64,000 bases of DNA from Marinicauda pacifica. Its GTDB lineage: Bacteria; Pseudomonadota; Alphaproteobacteria; Caulobacterales; Maricaulaceae. The number at the start of each line of letters is the position of its first letter. Position 1 is the first letter of the stretch. Below, piece after piece: positions 55,842 through 64,000 of the stretch. The notes under the pieces were generated by a model. The model was not told the origin of the DNA, ran no database searches, and saw only the letters and a program-made list of their open reading frames with translations. The translations under genes were made by a program, and so were the position numbers. Where the stretch lies: the NCBI RefSeq assembly GCF_004793635.1, contig NZ_SRXV01000002.1:186001-250000 (forward strand), written 5' to 3'.

Positions 55842-58541
55842 ATGGCTCGCCTCAATACAGAGCCCGGCCAGATCACGGCCGTGCTCGGCCCGACCAATAC
55901 CGGCAAGACGCATCTGGCGTTGACGCGCATGATGGCGCACGTCTCGGGCGTGATCGGCCTGCCTTTGCGCCTGCTGGCCCGCGAGATTTACGACAAGGTC
56001 GTCAAGGTCAAGGGCGAAGGCGCCGTAGCCCTGGTCACTGGCGAAGAAAAGATCGTGCCGCCCAAGGCCCGCTATTTCGTGTGTACCGTCGAGGCCATGC
56101 CGATGGATTTGCGCCCGGCCTTCGTCGCCATCGACGAGATTCAGCTGTGCGCCGACCCGGAGCGCGGACACATCTTCACCGATCGCCTGCTGCATGCACG
56201 CGGCACCGCTGAGACGATGTTCCTGGGCGCTGCCACGATGGCTCCGATCCTGAAGCGGCTGGTCCCTGAGGCAACGCACGATTTTCGCGAACGCTTCTCC
56301 GAGCTGACCTATGCCGGGTCGAAGAAGCTGGCCAAGCTGCCGAGGCGCTCGGCCATCGTCGCCTTCTCGGCCGAGGACGTCTACTCGATTGCCGAACTGG
56401 TCCGGCGCCAGCGCGGCGGCGCCGCTGTCGTGATGGGCGCGCTGAGCCCGCGCACGCGCAACGCGCAGGTGGAACTCTACCAGTCGGGCGAAGTCGACTA
56501 TCTGATCGCGACCGATGCGATCGGCATGGGATTGAACATGGATGTCGATCACGTCGCGTTCGCCAGCTACACCAAATTCGACGGTCGCCGGCGCCGGCGG
56601 CTTTACCCGCAGGAGATCGGCCAGATCGCCGGGCGGGCCGGCCGTTTCCGTTCCGATGGCACGTTCGGAGAAACCGCCGACGCCCGGCCGCTGGATGCCG
56701 AGATCGTGCACGCAGTCGAGAACCACGAATTCGAGCCGGTCCGGCGCCTGACCTGGCGCAATGGAGAACTGGATTTCTCCAACCTCGATGCGCTGCGTAA
56801 CTCACTCAACCGGCCAAGCCCCGACCCGGTTCTCAATCGAGTCGTGACCGCCAGCGACGAGCAGGTTCTGGATATCCTCGCTCGTGACAATGATGTCCGC
56901 GACCGCGTGCGCAACCGTCCTAACCTGATGCGGCTCTGGGATGTCTGCCGCACGCCGGACTTTCGCAAGGTGACAATCGACGAGCATGCAAGGCTGGTCT
57001 CGCGCATATTTCACTATCTGACCAGCGGAGACAGCTATCTGCCCGGGGCCTGGCTGGAGGGCCAGCTGGAGCGGGTGTCCAAAACGGCGGGGGACGTGGA
57101 CACGCTCTCCCAGCGACTGGCCCATGTGCGCACCTGGTCCTACGCAGCCAACCGGCCGGACTGGACGCGCGATCCCGAATTCTGGCGCGCACGCACGCGC
57201 GAGGTGGAAGACCAGCTTTCCGATGCGCTGCACGAGCGGCTGATGGGGCGCTTCATCGACAAGCGCACGACCAGCCTGATGAAGGGGCTGCGCGAGAAGG
57301 ATTCCCTTGAATCCGGCCTGGATGCCCAGGGCGAGGTGACGGTAGAGGGTCATTATGTCGGCCGCCTCACCGGTCTCAGTTTCAAGCCGGACCATTCCGG
57401 CGGACCGCTCGCCCAGCGCGCCGTCGCTCACGCGGCCCTCAAAGCCGTACGGCCGGAGGTCAACCGGCGGCTCGGCGCACTCGCTCGCGCTGAGGACGCC
57501 GCCCTCACCCTGACCGATCTCGGCGTGATCGAATGGGAGGGCGAACGCATCGCACGCCTGGCGCCGTCGCCCGATCCCTATGCGCCGGCAGCGGTGCTGA
57601 TCGGCGGCGAGCTGGGTGCATCCGAAGCCCAGGCACGGGCCGAGCGCAGGCTGGAACGCTTCGCCGCGGCCGAGGCCGAGCGCATGCTGGGCCCGCTTCT
57701 GGCGCTCAAGCGCGATGCGGGCAGTACAGGCGCACTTGGCGGTCTGGCGCGCGGCATTGCCTTTCGCCTGGTAGAGAACGCAGGGGCCGCGCCGCGAACC
57801 GCGCTGGCCGAGGACATCGACCAGCTCTCGGTGCAGGAGCGGCGCCAGCTTCGCCGTGCCGGTGTGCGCATCGGGGAGCACGCCGTCTTCATGCCCGCAT
57901 TGACAAAGCCCGGGCCGGCCCGGCTGAGCACACTGCTCAAGGCGACCGCACGCGGAGACGCGCAGGGTGCGTTCTCGCCGGCGCCCGGACGCATGTCCCT
58001 GCCGGCCGAACCCGGCATCGACGATGCAGATTATGCGGCGGCCGGATTTCAACGCTGCGGTCCGCTGGCCGTACGCCTCGACATTCTCGAACGCCTCGCC
58101 GACCTGATCCGCGAAGCCCGTCAGGCTCATCCGAAACGCCAGTTCGAACCCGCTCCGGCCATGACCAGTCTTTTGGGCTGTTCGGTCGAGGACTTGCGCG
58201 GCGTGCTCAAATCATTGGGCTACAAGCGTGTTCAGAAGGGCGATGATCCGGCGAAAGCCCAGGGCGAGATGTGGGCCGGCCGTTCCCGGCGCAAGCCGGA
58301 TCGCGCGCCGCAATCACGGACGCAGAGCGCGCCGGTCGCCGACACGCCGTTTGCAAAACTCGCAGAACTGGATCTCGACCGGCCCGCGACAGCGCGCGAA
58401 ACCCGGGCCCGGTCAGAGCGAAAGGCGAGGACCAAGCCGACCAGGTCCGGTTCTGAAGCGGAGCCAGGCAAGAAGGCGCGCAAACCCAGATCCCGCAAGC
58501 GCTCGGCATCCAGCCCGGCCACCGGAGACGGGAAGGCGTGA
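55842..58541 (+). CDS. SUV3-like DEAD/DEXH-box RNA helicase
   Basis: An 899-residue superfamily 2 helicase. Walker A is LGPTNTGKTHLALTRM, the DExx box is AIDEIQLCADPERG, motif III FLGAATMAP, and the second RecA domain has ATDAIGMGLNMDVDHVAF and QIAGRAGRF. This matches the SUV3 mitochondrial degradosome helicase and its alphaproteobacterial homologues. The C-terminal 150 residues are basic, Arg/Lys/Ser/Ala-rich and likely bind RNA without fixed structure. The ATG at 55842 follows AAGGAGG at 55828-55834. Its stop overlaps the start of the S4 protein (GTGA), a conserved arrangement in this group. Confidence 0.94.
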   Translation: MARLNTEPGQITAVLGPTNTGKTHLALTRMMAHVSGVIGLPLRLLAREIYDKVVKVKGEGAVALVTGEEKIVPPKARYFVCTVEAMPMDLRPAFVAIDEIQLCADPERGHIFTDRLLHARGTAETMFLGAATMAPILKRLVPEATHDFRERFSELTYAGSKKLAKLPRRSAIVAFSAEDVYSIAELVRRQRGGAAVVMGALSPRTRNAQVELYQSGEVDYLIATDAIGMGLNMDVDHVAFASYTKFDGRRRRRLYPQEIGQIAGRAGRFRSDGTFGETADARPLDAEIVHAVENHEFEPVRRLTWRNGELDFSNLDALRNSLNRPSPDPVLNRVVTASDEQVLDILARDNDVRDRVRNRPNLMRLWDVCRTPDFRKVTIDEHARLVSRIFHYLTSGDSYLPGAWLEGQLERVSKTAGDVDTLSQRLAHVRTWSYAANRPDWTRDPEFWRARTREVEDQLSDALHERLMGRFIDKRTTSLMKGLREKDSLESGLDAQGEVTVEGHYVGRLTGLSFKPDHSGGPLAQRAVAHAALKAVRPEVNRRLGALARAEDAALTLTDLGVIEWEGERIARLAPSPDPYAPAAVLIGGELGASEAQARAERRLERFAAAEAERMLGPLLALKRDAGSTGALGGLARGIAFRLVENAGAAPRTALAEDIDQLSVQERRQLRRAGVRIGEHAVFMPALTKPGPARLSTLLKATARGDAQGAFSPAPGRMSLPAEPGIDDADYAAAGFQRCGPLAVRLDILERLADLIREARQAHPKRQFEPAPAMTSLLGCSVEDLRGVLKSLGYKRVQKGDDPAKAQGEMWAGRSRRKPDRAPQSRTQSAPVADTPFAKLAELDLDRPATARETRARSERKARTKPTRSGSEAEPGKKARKPRSRKRSASSPATGDGKA

Positions 58542-58840
58542 GTGAGGCGGGACTTGATAAACCGAGCAGCCAGCGGTGCGATCTCTGGCTGTTCCGCGCC
58601 CGCTTCTTCAAGTCGAGAGCCGCGGCGACCCGCTTTGTCGATGCCGGACACGTGCGCGTCGACCGCTTTGGCCAGATCCAGCGCATCGAGCGAGCCAGCT
58701 TCGCGGTGCGCCCGGCGGATATCCTGATCTTCGTCATCGGGCAGACCGCGCTGCGCCTGCGTGTCGAGGATCTGGCTGACCGCAGGGGTCCCGCTCGCGA
58801 GGCTCAGGCCCTATATGAACGTCTAGACCAGACCATGTAA
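58538..58840 (+). CDS. S4-domain RNA-binding protein (Hsp15/HslR-like)
   Basis: A 100-residue protein with an S4 RNA-binding domain: CDLWLFRARFFKSRAAATRFVDAGHVRVD near residues 14-42, then a basic loop and IRPADIL-type strand (VRPADILIFVIG). Hsp15 binds 50S subunits with stalled nascent chains; this homologue may do likewise. It starts with GTG at 58538, overlapping the helicase stop, so it is translationally coupled to a helicase that also acts on RNA. Confidence 0.92.
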   Translation: MSEAGLDKPSSQRCDLWLFRARFFKSRAAATRFVDAGHVRVDRFGQIQRIERASFAVRPADILIFVIGQTALRLRVEDLADRRGPAREAQALYERLDQTM

Positions 58841-58853
58841 GGATTTTTGAGCG

Positions 58854-59300
58854 ATGTTCGATTCCCTCAAGTCGCTGTTTTCGAGCGATGCAGCCGAGAA
58901 GCCGGCCGACGAGACGCTATCGGCCCAGACGGCCACCGCCGCCCTGATGGTCGAGGCCGCGATGGCGGACGGTGTGTTCACCCAGGACGAGGAAGCGCGC
59001 ATTCGCCGGCTGCTGGCCAGCGGTTTCGACCTGAGCGCGCAGGAAGCGGGCCAGGAACTCGACCGCGCCAAGGCGCTGGCCGACACGGCGGTGGATCACC
59101 ACAAGTTCACGCGTGTCGTCAAAAACCTGCCCAAGGACGAGCGGCTGAAAGTCGTCGAGGATTTGTGGTGCGTCATCCTGGCCGACGACGAGAACACATC
59201 CGAGGAGGATTCCCTGATGCGTCGTCTCGGACCGCTTCTGGCCATTACCGACCGCGAGCGCGGTGAGGCGCGACACCGCGCGCAAGCCCGCCAGCATTGA
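58854..59300 (+). CDS. TerB-like protein
   Basis: A 148-residue all-helical acidic protein with a TerB/tellurite-resistance domain: [34 protein letters not shown] (about 28-61), then helices with [22 protein letters not shown], where acidic residues could bind a divalent cation. Isolated chromosomal TerB proteins occur widely; their role is unclear and need not involve tellurite. It lies 13 bases after the S4 gene and 70 bases before fdxA, so probably in the same operon. Confidence 0.88.
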   Translation: MFDSLKSLFSSDAAEKPADETLSAQTATAALMVEAAMADGVFTQDEEARIRRLLASGFDLSAQEAGQELDRAKALADTAVDHHKFTRVVKNLPKDERLKVVEDLWCVILADDENTSEEDSLMRRLGPLLAITDRERGEARHRAQARQH

Positions 59301-59370
59301 CAAACGCGAGCGCAGGTCTCATGTCCGCTGCGCCCAATTCGATCTCCCAGTTCAAGGACCGTTCCGGCCG

Positions 59371-59709
59371 ATGACCTACATCGTCACCGATGCGTGCATT
59401 CGCTGCAAATTCACTGATTGTGTTGAAGTCTGCCCGGTGGATTGCTTCTACGAAGGCGAAAACATGCTCGTCATCCATCCCGACGAGTGCATCGACTGTG
59501 GCGTGTGCGAACCTGAGTGCCCGGTGGAAGCGATCGTCCCCGACACCGAGGATGATCCGGACGGCAAGTGGCTCGCCCTCAATTCCAAGTATGCGGAAGC
59601 CTGGCCGAACATCACGGTCAAGAAGGACCCACCCCCCGATTACCAGAAATACGAGACCGAGACCGGGAAGCTCGAGAAGTATTTCTCGCCAGAACCGCCC
59701 AAGGGCTAA
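59371..59709 (+). CDS. fdxA: 7Fe ferredoxin FdxA
   Basis: A 112-residue ferredoxin. Starting at the ATG at 59371 the protein begins [26 protein letters not shown] and continues [16 protein letters not shown], giving ligands for one 3Fe-4S and one 4Fe-4S cluster. The C-terminal [13 protein letters not shown] block is family-specific. It transfers electrons in the cytoplasm; the physiological partners are unknown. Its place between the helicase/S4 genes and carD is conserved in many alphaproteobacteria. Confidence 0.96.
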   Translation: MTYIVTDACIRCKFTDCVEVCPVDCFYEGENMLVIHPDECIDCGVCEPECPVEAIVPDTEDDPDGKWLALNSKYAEAWPNITVKKDPPPDYQKYETETGKLEKYFSPEPPKG

Positions 59710-59955
59710 TTAACCAGCGGTTTACGGATTCCGGCCTGTCCAGACGAGCAAAGCAGGCAACATTTGAAATATTGTCAGTGTTGTGATAGCTTTATCGTCT
59801 TCGAACCCGCGTGTGCGGAACCCTGAGACGGACCTGCTCTTGATCTGACAGCTTTCTCGACGGCGTTACTTTCGCCCTTCCTGCCAAGGGCGGGAGACAG
59901 CTGTGTTGCGTGCGGTCAGAGCGGCAATCGAACCGGGATGGACGAGAGGGTGTAT

Positions 59956-60474
59956 ATGACCAAGAAAACAGCCAACGATAATGTGAAGTTCAAAAAAGGC
60001 GATCACATCGTCTATCCGGCGCACGGCGTAGGCCGCGTCATCGGGGTGGAAAAGGAAAGCGTGGCCGGCTTCGACATCGAGGTCTATGTCGTTTCGTTCG
60101 AGCAGGACAAGATGACCCTGCGCGTCCCGACCGCGAAAGCCGTCGCCTCCGGCATGCGTCCGCTCGCCAGCGACACCGTCCTGAAGGACGCGCTGAAAAC
60201 CCTTACCGGCAAGGCCAAGGTCAAGCGGACCATGTGGAGCCGCCGGGCACAGGAATACGAAGCGAAGATCAATTCCGGCGACCTGATCTCGATCGCCGAA
60301 GTCGTTCGTGACCTGTATCGCCACGAAGATCAGCCCGAGCCGTCCTATTCCGAGCGCCAGCTCTACGAGAGTGCGCTGGACCGGATGGCGCGCGAAGTGG
60401 CTGCCGTCGAGAAAGTCGATCGCGACAAGGCGATGGAAATCCTGTCCGAAACGCTGCAGTCGAAAGCAGCCTGA
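59956..60474 (+). CDS. carD: CarD family transcriptional regulator
   Basis: A 172-residue RNA-polymerase-binding regulator. The N-terminal CarD_CdnL_TRCF domain reads FKKGDHIVYPAHGVGRVIGVEKESV, followed by a helical DNA-binding domain (KRTMWSRRAQEYEAKINSGDLISIAEVVRDLYR and SYSERQLYESALDRMAREVA). The start is the ATG at 59956 (MTKKTAND), because GAGAGGG at 59945-59951 precedes it; 59938 would place that purine stretch inside the gene. CarD/CdnL stabilises open promoter complexes, especially at rRNA and growth genes. A strong terminator follows at 60503. The 246-base upstream gap probably holds its own promoter. Confidence 0.96.
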   Translation: MTKKTANDNVKFKKGDHIVYPAHGVGRVIGVEKESVAGFDIEVYVVSFEQDKMTLRVPTAKAVASGMRPLASDTVLKDALKTLTGKAKVKRTMWSRRAQEYEAKINSGDLISIAEVVRDLYRHEDQPEPSYSERQLYESALDRMAREVAAVEKVDRDKAMEILSETLQSKAA

Positions 60475-60502
60475 TCTGATTTGAGATTTTCACGGCCCGA
60501 TA

Positions 60503-60535
60503 CAAAACGCCCCGCCACACCGGCGGGGCGTTTTG
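60503..60535 (+). terminator. Strong bidirectional-looking terminator after carD
   Basis: CAAAACGCCCCGCC and GGCGGGGCGTTTTG form a 14-bp perfect stem with a 5-base loop. The A/T ends of the arms give U tracts on both strands; only carD needs it here. Confidence 0.92.
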
Positions 60536-60642
60536 CGTTCGGATCGCGCCGTCTGAAGAAATTGTGGCCGAAAGGTGAACCAGCGACAGCCCCGGCGCGT
60601 AGACCGAGGACAAGCAAGTCATCGCTGTCTGGAGCTGCTTCC

Positions 60643-61533
60643 ATGCCATCCGCCTCCCCCCGCCGTACCGCCGATCCCGATCGCCGCTATATGAAAACGG
60701 CCATGGATGCGCCGCTGCTCGAACGCGAGGAGGAGCTGGCTCTGGCGACCGCCTGGAAAGATCATCAGGACGAGGACGCGCTGCACAAGCTGACGACCGC
60801 CTATATGCGCCTCGTGATCGCGGTCGCGGCGAAGTTTCGCCATTACGGTCTTCCCTTTCCCGATCTGGTTTCTGAAGGCAATATCGGCCTGATGCAGGCT
60901 GCCGCGCGCTTCGAGCCCGAGCGCGGGGTGCGCTTCTCCACCTACGCCAGCTGGTGGATCCGATCGTCGGTACAGGACTATGTGCTGCGCAACTGGTCGA
61001 TCGTGCGAACCGGTACGACCGCGTCGCAGAAATCGTTGTTTTTCAACCTGCGCCGCCTGCGCGCCCTGATCAATGACGTCTCGTCGGGCGCCCTGACGCC
61101 GGAGAACCGCGCCTATGTCGCCCAGGCCCTGCGGGTCGGGGAGGACGATGTCGAGCGCATGGCCGCCCGTCTGGCGGCGGTCGACCGGTCCTTGAACGCG
61201 CCCTTTACCGAGGAAGGCGATGGCGAGTGGCAGGACTTGCTGCCGGCTGAATCGCCGACGCCCGAGGCCGAAGTCATGAAGGGCCGGGACGGCGAACGCC
61301 GTACCGCCTGGCTGCAGGACGCGCTCTCGACCCTGTCAGACCGCGAACAGCTGATCATCCGCGAACGCCGCCTGCGCGAGGACAGCGTCACGCTGGAAAA
61401 GCTCGGTGAGCAACTGGGCATTTCCAAGGAGCGGGTCCGCCAGATCGAACATCAGGCCTTGGGCAGGTTGAAGAACGCCTTGACGGAAAAGGTCGGCGAT
61501 CCGGCAGACGCGGGGCTTATTCCGGCGGGATAA
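60643..61533 (+). CDS. rpoH2: RNA polymerase sigma-32-type factor (RpoH paralogue)
   Basis: A 296-residue sigma-70 family factor. Region 2 shows AYMRLVIAVAAKFRHYGLPFPDLVSEGNIGLMQAAARFEPERG and RFSTYASWWIRSSVQDYVLRNWS. The RpoH box follows (TASQKSLFFNLRRLR), which separates this from RpoD and RpoS types. Region 4.2 is TLEKLGEQLGISKERVRQIEHQALGRLK. Alphaproteobacteria often have two RpoH proteins; this type (RpoH2) tends to act in oxidative and singlet-oxygen stress, but the assignment rests on memory of the family. The ATG at 60643 is behind GGAG at 60631-60634. carD lies upstream, separated by a terminator. Confidence 0.88.
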   Translation: MPSASPRRTADPDRRYMKTAMDAPLLEREEELALATAWKDHQDEDALHKLTTAYMRLVIAVAAKFRHYGLPFPDLVSEGNIGLMQAAARFEPERGVRFSTYASWWIRSSVQDYVLRNWSIVRTGTTASQKSLFFNLRRLRALINDVSSGALTPENRAYVAQALRVGEDDVERMAARLAAVDRSLNAPFTEEGDGEWQDLLPAESPTPEAEVMKGRDGERRTAWLQDALSTLSDREQLIIRERRLREDSVTLEKLGEQLGISKERVRQIEHQALGRLKNALTEKVGDPADAGLIPAG

Positions 61534-61542
61534 TCACAGCGA

Positions 61543-62331
61543 TCAGTCGAACTGCTCGATGGCCTCGGGATGATCGAGCGCGATCATCGGACCGTTTTCC
61601 CGGTAGAGCCATCCGCGCACGCGTACTTCGTGTCCGGCCAGCGCCATCGGATCGAGCCCGGCTTCCTGGAACCGCTCCAGGTGGGCCGGACTGATCGACA
61701 CGGTAAAGTCGGTTCGCCAGTCCAGGCCGAAATTGAGATAGACGCGCCCATTGCGCGCCGCGCCTGTATCGATGACGCGGCCCCGAACGATCTGGTAGCT
61801 GTCCAGGTGCTGAGCCAGGCCGTTCGGATCGGGATCGCGCACGACAAGCTGCCCACTCGCCCACAATCCACTCCGCATAGCCCGGGCGCGCTCCTCGAGT
61901 TCGAGTAGCCGCCCGATGCGCGCGCGGCTGTCCGCGCGCCCGGCCGCCATCAGCCAGCCTGCTGAGACCAGCTCGCCCTGGATCCAGACCCGCCCGGCCT
62001 CGCGGTCGAACTCGGCGTGCCCGACATGGCGGCCATAGCGGTCTTCCCCGGTACCGGTCTCGATCAGCTCCAGATTTGCGCCCGCTTCCTCCAGCAGAGC
62101 GGCAAGTGCCGCGCGAGTTCTGCGGCGGGCGGGCTCGTCGTTGGGAGCCTCCACTTCGGCGAGCCGGATTTCGAACGAACCCTCAATGGTTTGAAGGTGA
62201 AAGGAGACCGGACTGTATGTGGCCAGCCCCTCTCCAGTCCGCGTCGGCGACACGGGGACGCTGTCCGAACCGCATGAGAACAAGAAGAACGAAATAAGAA
62301 AAGTAAATACTACCCGAAAATTGTAATACAT
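61543..62331 (-). CDS. SNase-like lipoprotein of unknown function
   Basis: A 262-residue exported protein with lipobox FFLFSC (Cys20). Residues about 45-155 resemble a staphylococcal-nuclease (thermonuclease) fold: IRLAEVEAPNDEPARRRTRAALAALL, then EDRYGRHVGHAEF and QGELVSAGWLMAAGR. The canonical SNase catalytic arginines are only partly recognisable, so nuclease activity is doubtful. Residues about 165-262 form a second beta-rich domain (RGRVIDTGAARNGRVYLNFG, HEVRVRGWLYRENGPMI), like the OB-fold-type extension seen in similar alphaproteobacterial proteins. The start is AT-rich and lies beside a strongly AT-rich promoter region. Confidence 0.8.
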   Translation of the reverse strand: MYYNFRVVFTFLISFFLFSCGSDSVPVSPTRTGEGLATYSPVSFHLQTIEGSFEIRLAEVEAPNDEPARRRTRAALAALLEEAGANLELIETGTGEDRYGRHVGHAEFDREAGRVWIQGELVSAGWLMAAGRADSRARIGRLLELEERARAMRSGLWASGQLVVRDPDPNGLAQHLDSYQIVRGRVIDTGAARNGRVYLNFGLDWRTDFTVSISPAHLERFQEAGLDPMALAGHEVRVRGWLYRENGPMIALDHPEAIEQFD

Positions 62332-62594
62332 ATATCAAATTTTCCGCAATAAAATTTTTTATATTCCAACTATTTTAAATAGAAATATATTTCTATATTT
62401 CTTTTGTTGAAATACATATTTCTTACATATTGCGAATTTGCGGCCACGTGCTTTCATTTTCATGACTCCTCGCCTAAGATCGAGCCATCCAATTGATGAT
62501 GGCTTCGAGAGGGACCGGCTGCACCCAGCGCAGCGCTGTCTTCGTGCGGCCCGGTTCCGCTCGAATGTCTCGCAAAAGGGCAGGACGTAGATTT
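62332..62594. promoter_or_regulatory. AT-rich divergent control region with an 18-bp palindrome
   Basis: This 263-base gap is the most AT-rich in the window between about 62332 and 62450. It holds the perfect palindrome ATAGAAATATATTTCTAT (62379-62396) and a tandem repeat ATACATATTTCTTACATATT (62411-62430). It separates the SNase-like lipoprotein from the betaine methyltransferase genes and must hold both promoters. CAGGACG at 62581-62587 is the methyltransferase ribosome-binding site. No gene is seen. Confidence 0.6.
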
Positions 62595-63419
62595 ATGACC
62601 GACACACAACCCACCGTAGCAGACGGATCTCCTGCGGGCACGCGAAACGAGACGGAAGATCCAGCGAAAATACGCCGGACCGACCACTACAAGAAGGAAT
62701 ATGTGCAAGCCTTCGTGGAGAAGTGGGACGAACTCATCGACTGGGAAGGCCGGGCCAAGAGCGAGGGCCGGTTTTTCATCGATCTCCTCAAGAAGCGCGG
62801 CAAGGTCCTCGTTCTGGATGCCGCGACGGGCACCGGATTTCACTCGGTCCAGCTGCTCAAGGCCGGGTTTTCAGTCACCAGTTGCGACGGGTCGGCGGAA
62901 ATGCTCGCCAAGGCCTTCGAAAACGGGCGCCAGCGCGGTCTGATCCTGAACACCGTTCACGCCGACTGGCGCTGGCTGAACCGCGATCTGGCCGGCAAGT
63001 TCGACGCGATCCTCTGCCTCGGCAATTCCTTCACCCATTTGCACGAGGAGCGCGACCGGCGGCGTACGCTGGCCGAGTTCTATGCCGCGCTGAAGCATGA
63101 CGGCATCCTCATCCTGGACCAGCGAAATTACGACAAGATTCTCGACGAGGGCTTCTCCACCAAACACAAATTTTATTATTGCGGAGACCAGGTCAGCGCC
63201 GAGCCGGAATATGTCGACGAAAGCCTGGCGCGCTTCTGTTACCGCTTCCCGGACGGATCCGCTTACCACCTCAACATGTTTCCCCTTCGCCGGGACTACA
63301 CGACCGGCCTGATGAAGCAGGTCGGCTTCACCAGCGTGAAAACCTATGGCGACTTCACCGAGGATACCGGGGACGCTGATTTCCTGATCCACGTTGCGGA
63401 GAAATCTTATGGCGAATGA
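62595..63419 (+). CDS. gsmt: Glycine/sarcosine N-methyltransferase
   Basis: A 274-residue SAM-dependent methyltransferase making sarcosine and dimethylglycine from glycine, the first half of de novo betaine synthesis. The start is the ATG at 62595 (MTDTQPTVAD); the reading from 62493 is rejected. Family blocks are DHYKKEYVQAFVEKWDELIDW, the SAM loop VLVLDAATGTGFHSVQLL, ILCLGNSFTHLHEERDRR and LILDQRNYDKILDEGF. The gene overlaps the start of the next methyltransferase (63409) by 11 bases, so the pair is coupled. Substrate assignment rests on the pairing and on the motifs. Confidence 0.94.
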   Translation: MTDTQPTVADGSPAGTRNETEDPAKIRRTDHYKKEYVQAFVEKWDELIDWEGRAKSEGRFFIDLLKKRGKVLVLDAATGTGFHSVQLLKAGFSVTSCDGSAEMLAKAFENGRQRGLILNTVHADWRWLNRDLAGKFDAILCLGNSFTHLHEERDRRRTLAEFYAALKHDGILILDQRNYDKILDEGFSTKHKFYYCGDQVSAEPEYVDESLARFCYRFPDGSAYHLNMFPLRRDYTTGLMKQVGFTSVKTYGDFTEDTGDADFLIHVAEKSYGE

Positions 63420-64000
63420 CTATCGTGCCGCCGCCAGGACGGCCGAGGATTATTATGACAGCCCGGACGCGGATGCGTTCTACGAAGCGGTCTGGGGCGG
63501 CGAGGATATCCATGTCGGCCTGTACGAGACTCCGGACGAAAGCATCAAGGACGCCAGCGCGCGCACCGTGCGCGATATGGCCGGGCGCCTGCCCGATCTG
63601 ACGCCCGAGACCGGCGTGCTGGATCTGGGCGCGGGCTATGGCGGCGCGGCGCGCTATCTGGCGCGCACCCATGGCTGCCACGTCACCTGCCTGAACCTGT
63701 CGGGCAAGGAGAATGCGCGAAACCGCGTGCTGAACGAGGCCCAGGGACTGGTCGACAAGATCGAGGTCGTGCACGGCTCGTTCGAGGACATTCCCTTCGA
63801 GGACGGTCTGTTCGACGTGGTGTGGAGCCAGGATGCGATCCTGCACTCTGGTGCGCGCAGCCGGGTCATCGGCGAAGCCGCGCGCGTGCTGCGCCCGGGC
63901 GGGCATCTTATCTTCACCGACCCGATGCAGACCGACACCGTCGAGACCGAGGCCGACCGCCAGGCGCTGCAGCCCATCTACGAACGCATCCACCTGCCCG
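63409..64000 (+). CDS. sdmt: Sarcosine/dimethylglycine N-methyltransferase, 5' part
   Basis: Open to the window end, so 197 residues are seen and the C-terminus is missing. It begins MANDYRAAARTAEDYYDSPD and has the SDMT-type NDFYxxVWGGEDIHVG motif (DAFYEAVWGGEDIHVGLYE), the SAM loop VLDLGAGYGGAARYL, CLNLSGKENARNR and WSQDAILHSGARSRVI. It should methylate sarcosine and dimethylglycine to glycine betaine, completing the pathway begun by the upstream enzyme. The ATG at 63409 lies within the end of the upstream gene (11-base overlap). Partial; truncated by the window, not by mutation. Confidence 0.94.
   Translation, partial: MANDYRAAARTAEDYYDSPDADAFYEAVWGGEDIHVGLYETPDESIKDASARTVRDMAGRLPDLTPETGVLDLGAGYGGAARYLARTHGCHVTCLNLSGKENARNRVLNEAQGLVDKIEVVHGSFEDIPFEDGLFDVVWSQDAILHSGARSRVIGEAARVLRPGGHLIFTDPMQTDTVETEADRQALQPIYERIHLP

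Noticed and set aside
1..64000. tRNA genes, CRISPR arrays, insertion sequences or integrases
   Set aside because: No T-arm/CCA-like cloverleaf, regularly spaced repeats, transposase or recombinase motif was found on reading through both strands by eye.

Overview
The window reads as a GC-rich (by eye about 64-65%), gene-dense stretch of an alphaproteobacterial chromosome. The best guess is a marine, halotolerant member of the Maricaulales/Hyphomonadales (Maricaulis, Oceanicaulis or Glycocaulis relatives). Reasons: an argB fused to an acetyltransferase domain as described for Maricaulis maris; an acetylornithine-type carbamoyltransferase; two large TonB-dependent receptors; a CarD / RpoH-type sigma / 7Fe ferredoxin / SUV3-like helicase neighbourhood; TadG-like and EAL proteins; and a glycine-to-betaine methyltransferase pair. 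The genus is inference. I see no rRNA, tRNA, CRISPR array, transposase or integrase.

Layout. 1-330: the 3' end of an AT-richer unrecognised gene. 0.4-4.1 kb: DUF1206 membrane protein, 2OG-Fe(II) oxygenase, MarC, CsbD, DJ-1/PfpI protein. 4.1-10.8 kb: a minus-strand run with agmatine-to-putrescine enzymes (AguA, AguB), a serine hydrolase, a GNAT-nitrilase fusion and a Tat-exported PhoD phosphatase. 10.9-16.8 kb: Oar-like TonB receptor, GT39-type glycosyltransferase, lipoprotein MsrA. 16.9-20.2 kb: arginine operon (AOTCase, NAGS/NAGK fusion, ArgC). 20.3-24.5 kb: L,D-transpeptidase, ferritin-like diiron protein, sterol-desaturase-family protein and its small partner. 24.6-32 kb: TonB receptor divergent from a hydrolase / GMC oxidoreductase / aldehyde dehydrogenase operon. 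32-37 kb: EAL phosphodiesterase, penicillin-acylase-family hydrolase, SDR, DJ-1-like protein. 37.05-37.98 kb: a small AT-rich island with a winged-helix protein and a coupled 34-residue membrane peptide.

38-47 kb: D-aminoacylase-type amidohydrolase, SBF-family transporter, M28 peptidase, TadG-like protein, aminotransferase, YgjP-type peptidase, and an iron set (Bfd-like ferredoxin, DUF4112, bacterioferritin). 47.7-49.15 kb: ZIP transporter plus DUF3299 protein behind a strong Zur-box-like dyad. 49.2-49.5 kb: a highly foldable, terminator-ended gene-free region (RNA candidate). 49.5-54.8 kb: solute:sodium symporter, a 38-residue membrane peptide behind an AT-rich control region, acetylpolyamine amidohydrolase, YtcJ-like amidohydrolase, rpmB. 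54.9-61.5 kb: DUF3108, SUV3-like helicase, S4 protein, TerB, FdxA, CarD, RpoH-like sigma. 61.5-64 kb: nuclease-like lipoprotein, an AT-rich promoter region, and the two betaine-synthesis methyltransferases, the second cut by the window end.

Recurring themes are polyamine/arginine metabolism, metal homeostasis (zinc and iron) and osmoprotection. Starts were moved downstream of the longest ORF wherever a Shine-Dalgarno sequence, signal peptide or family N-terminus argued for it.
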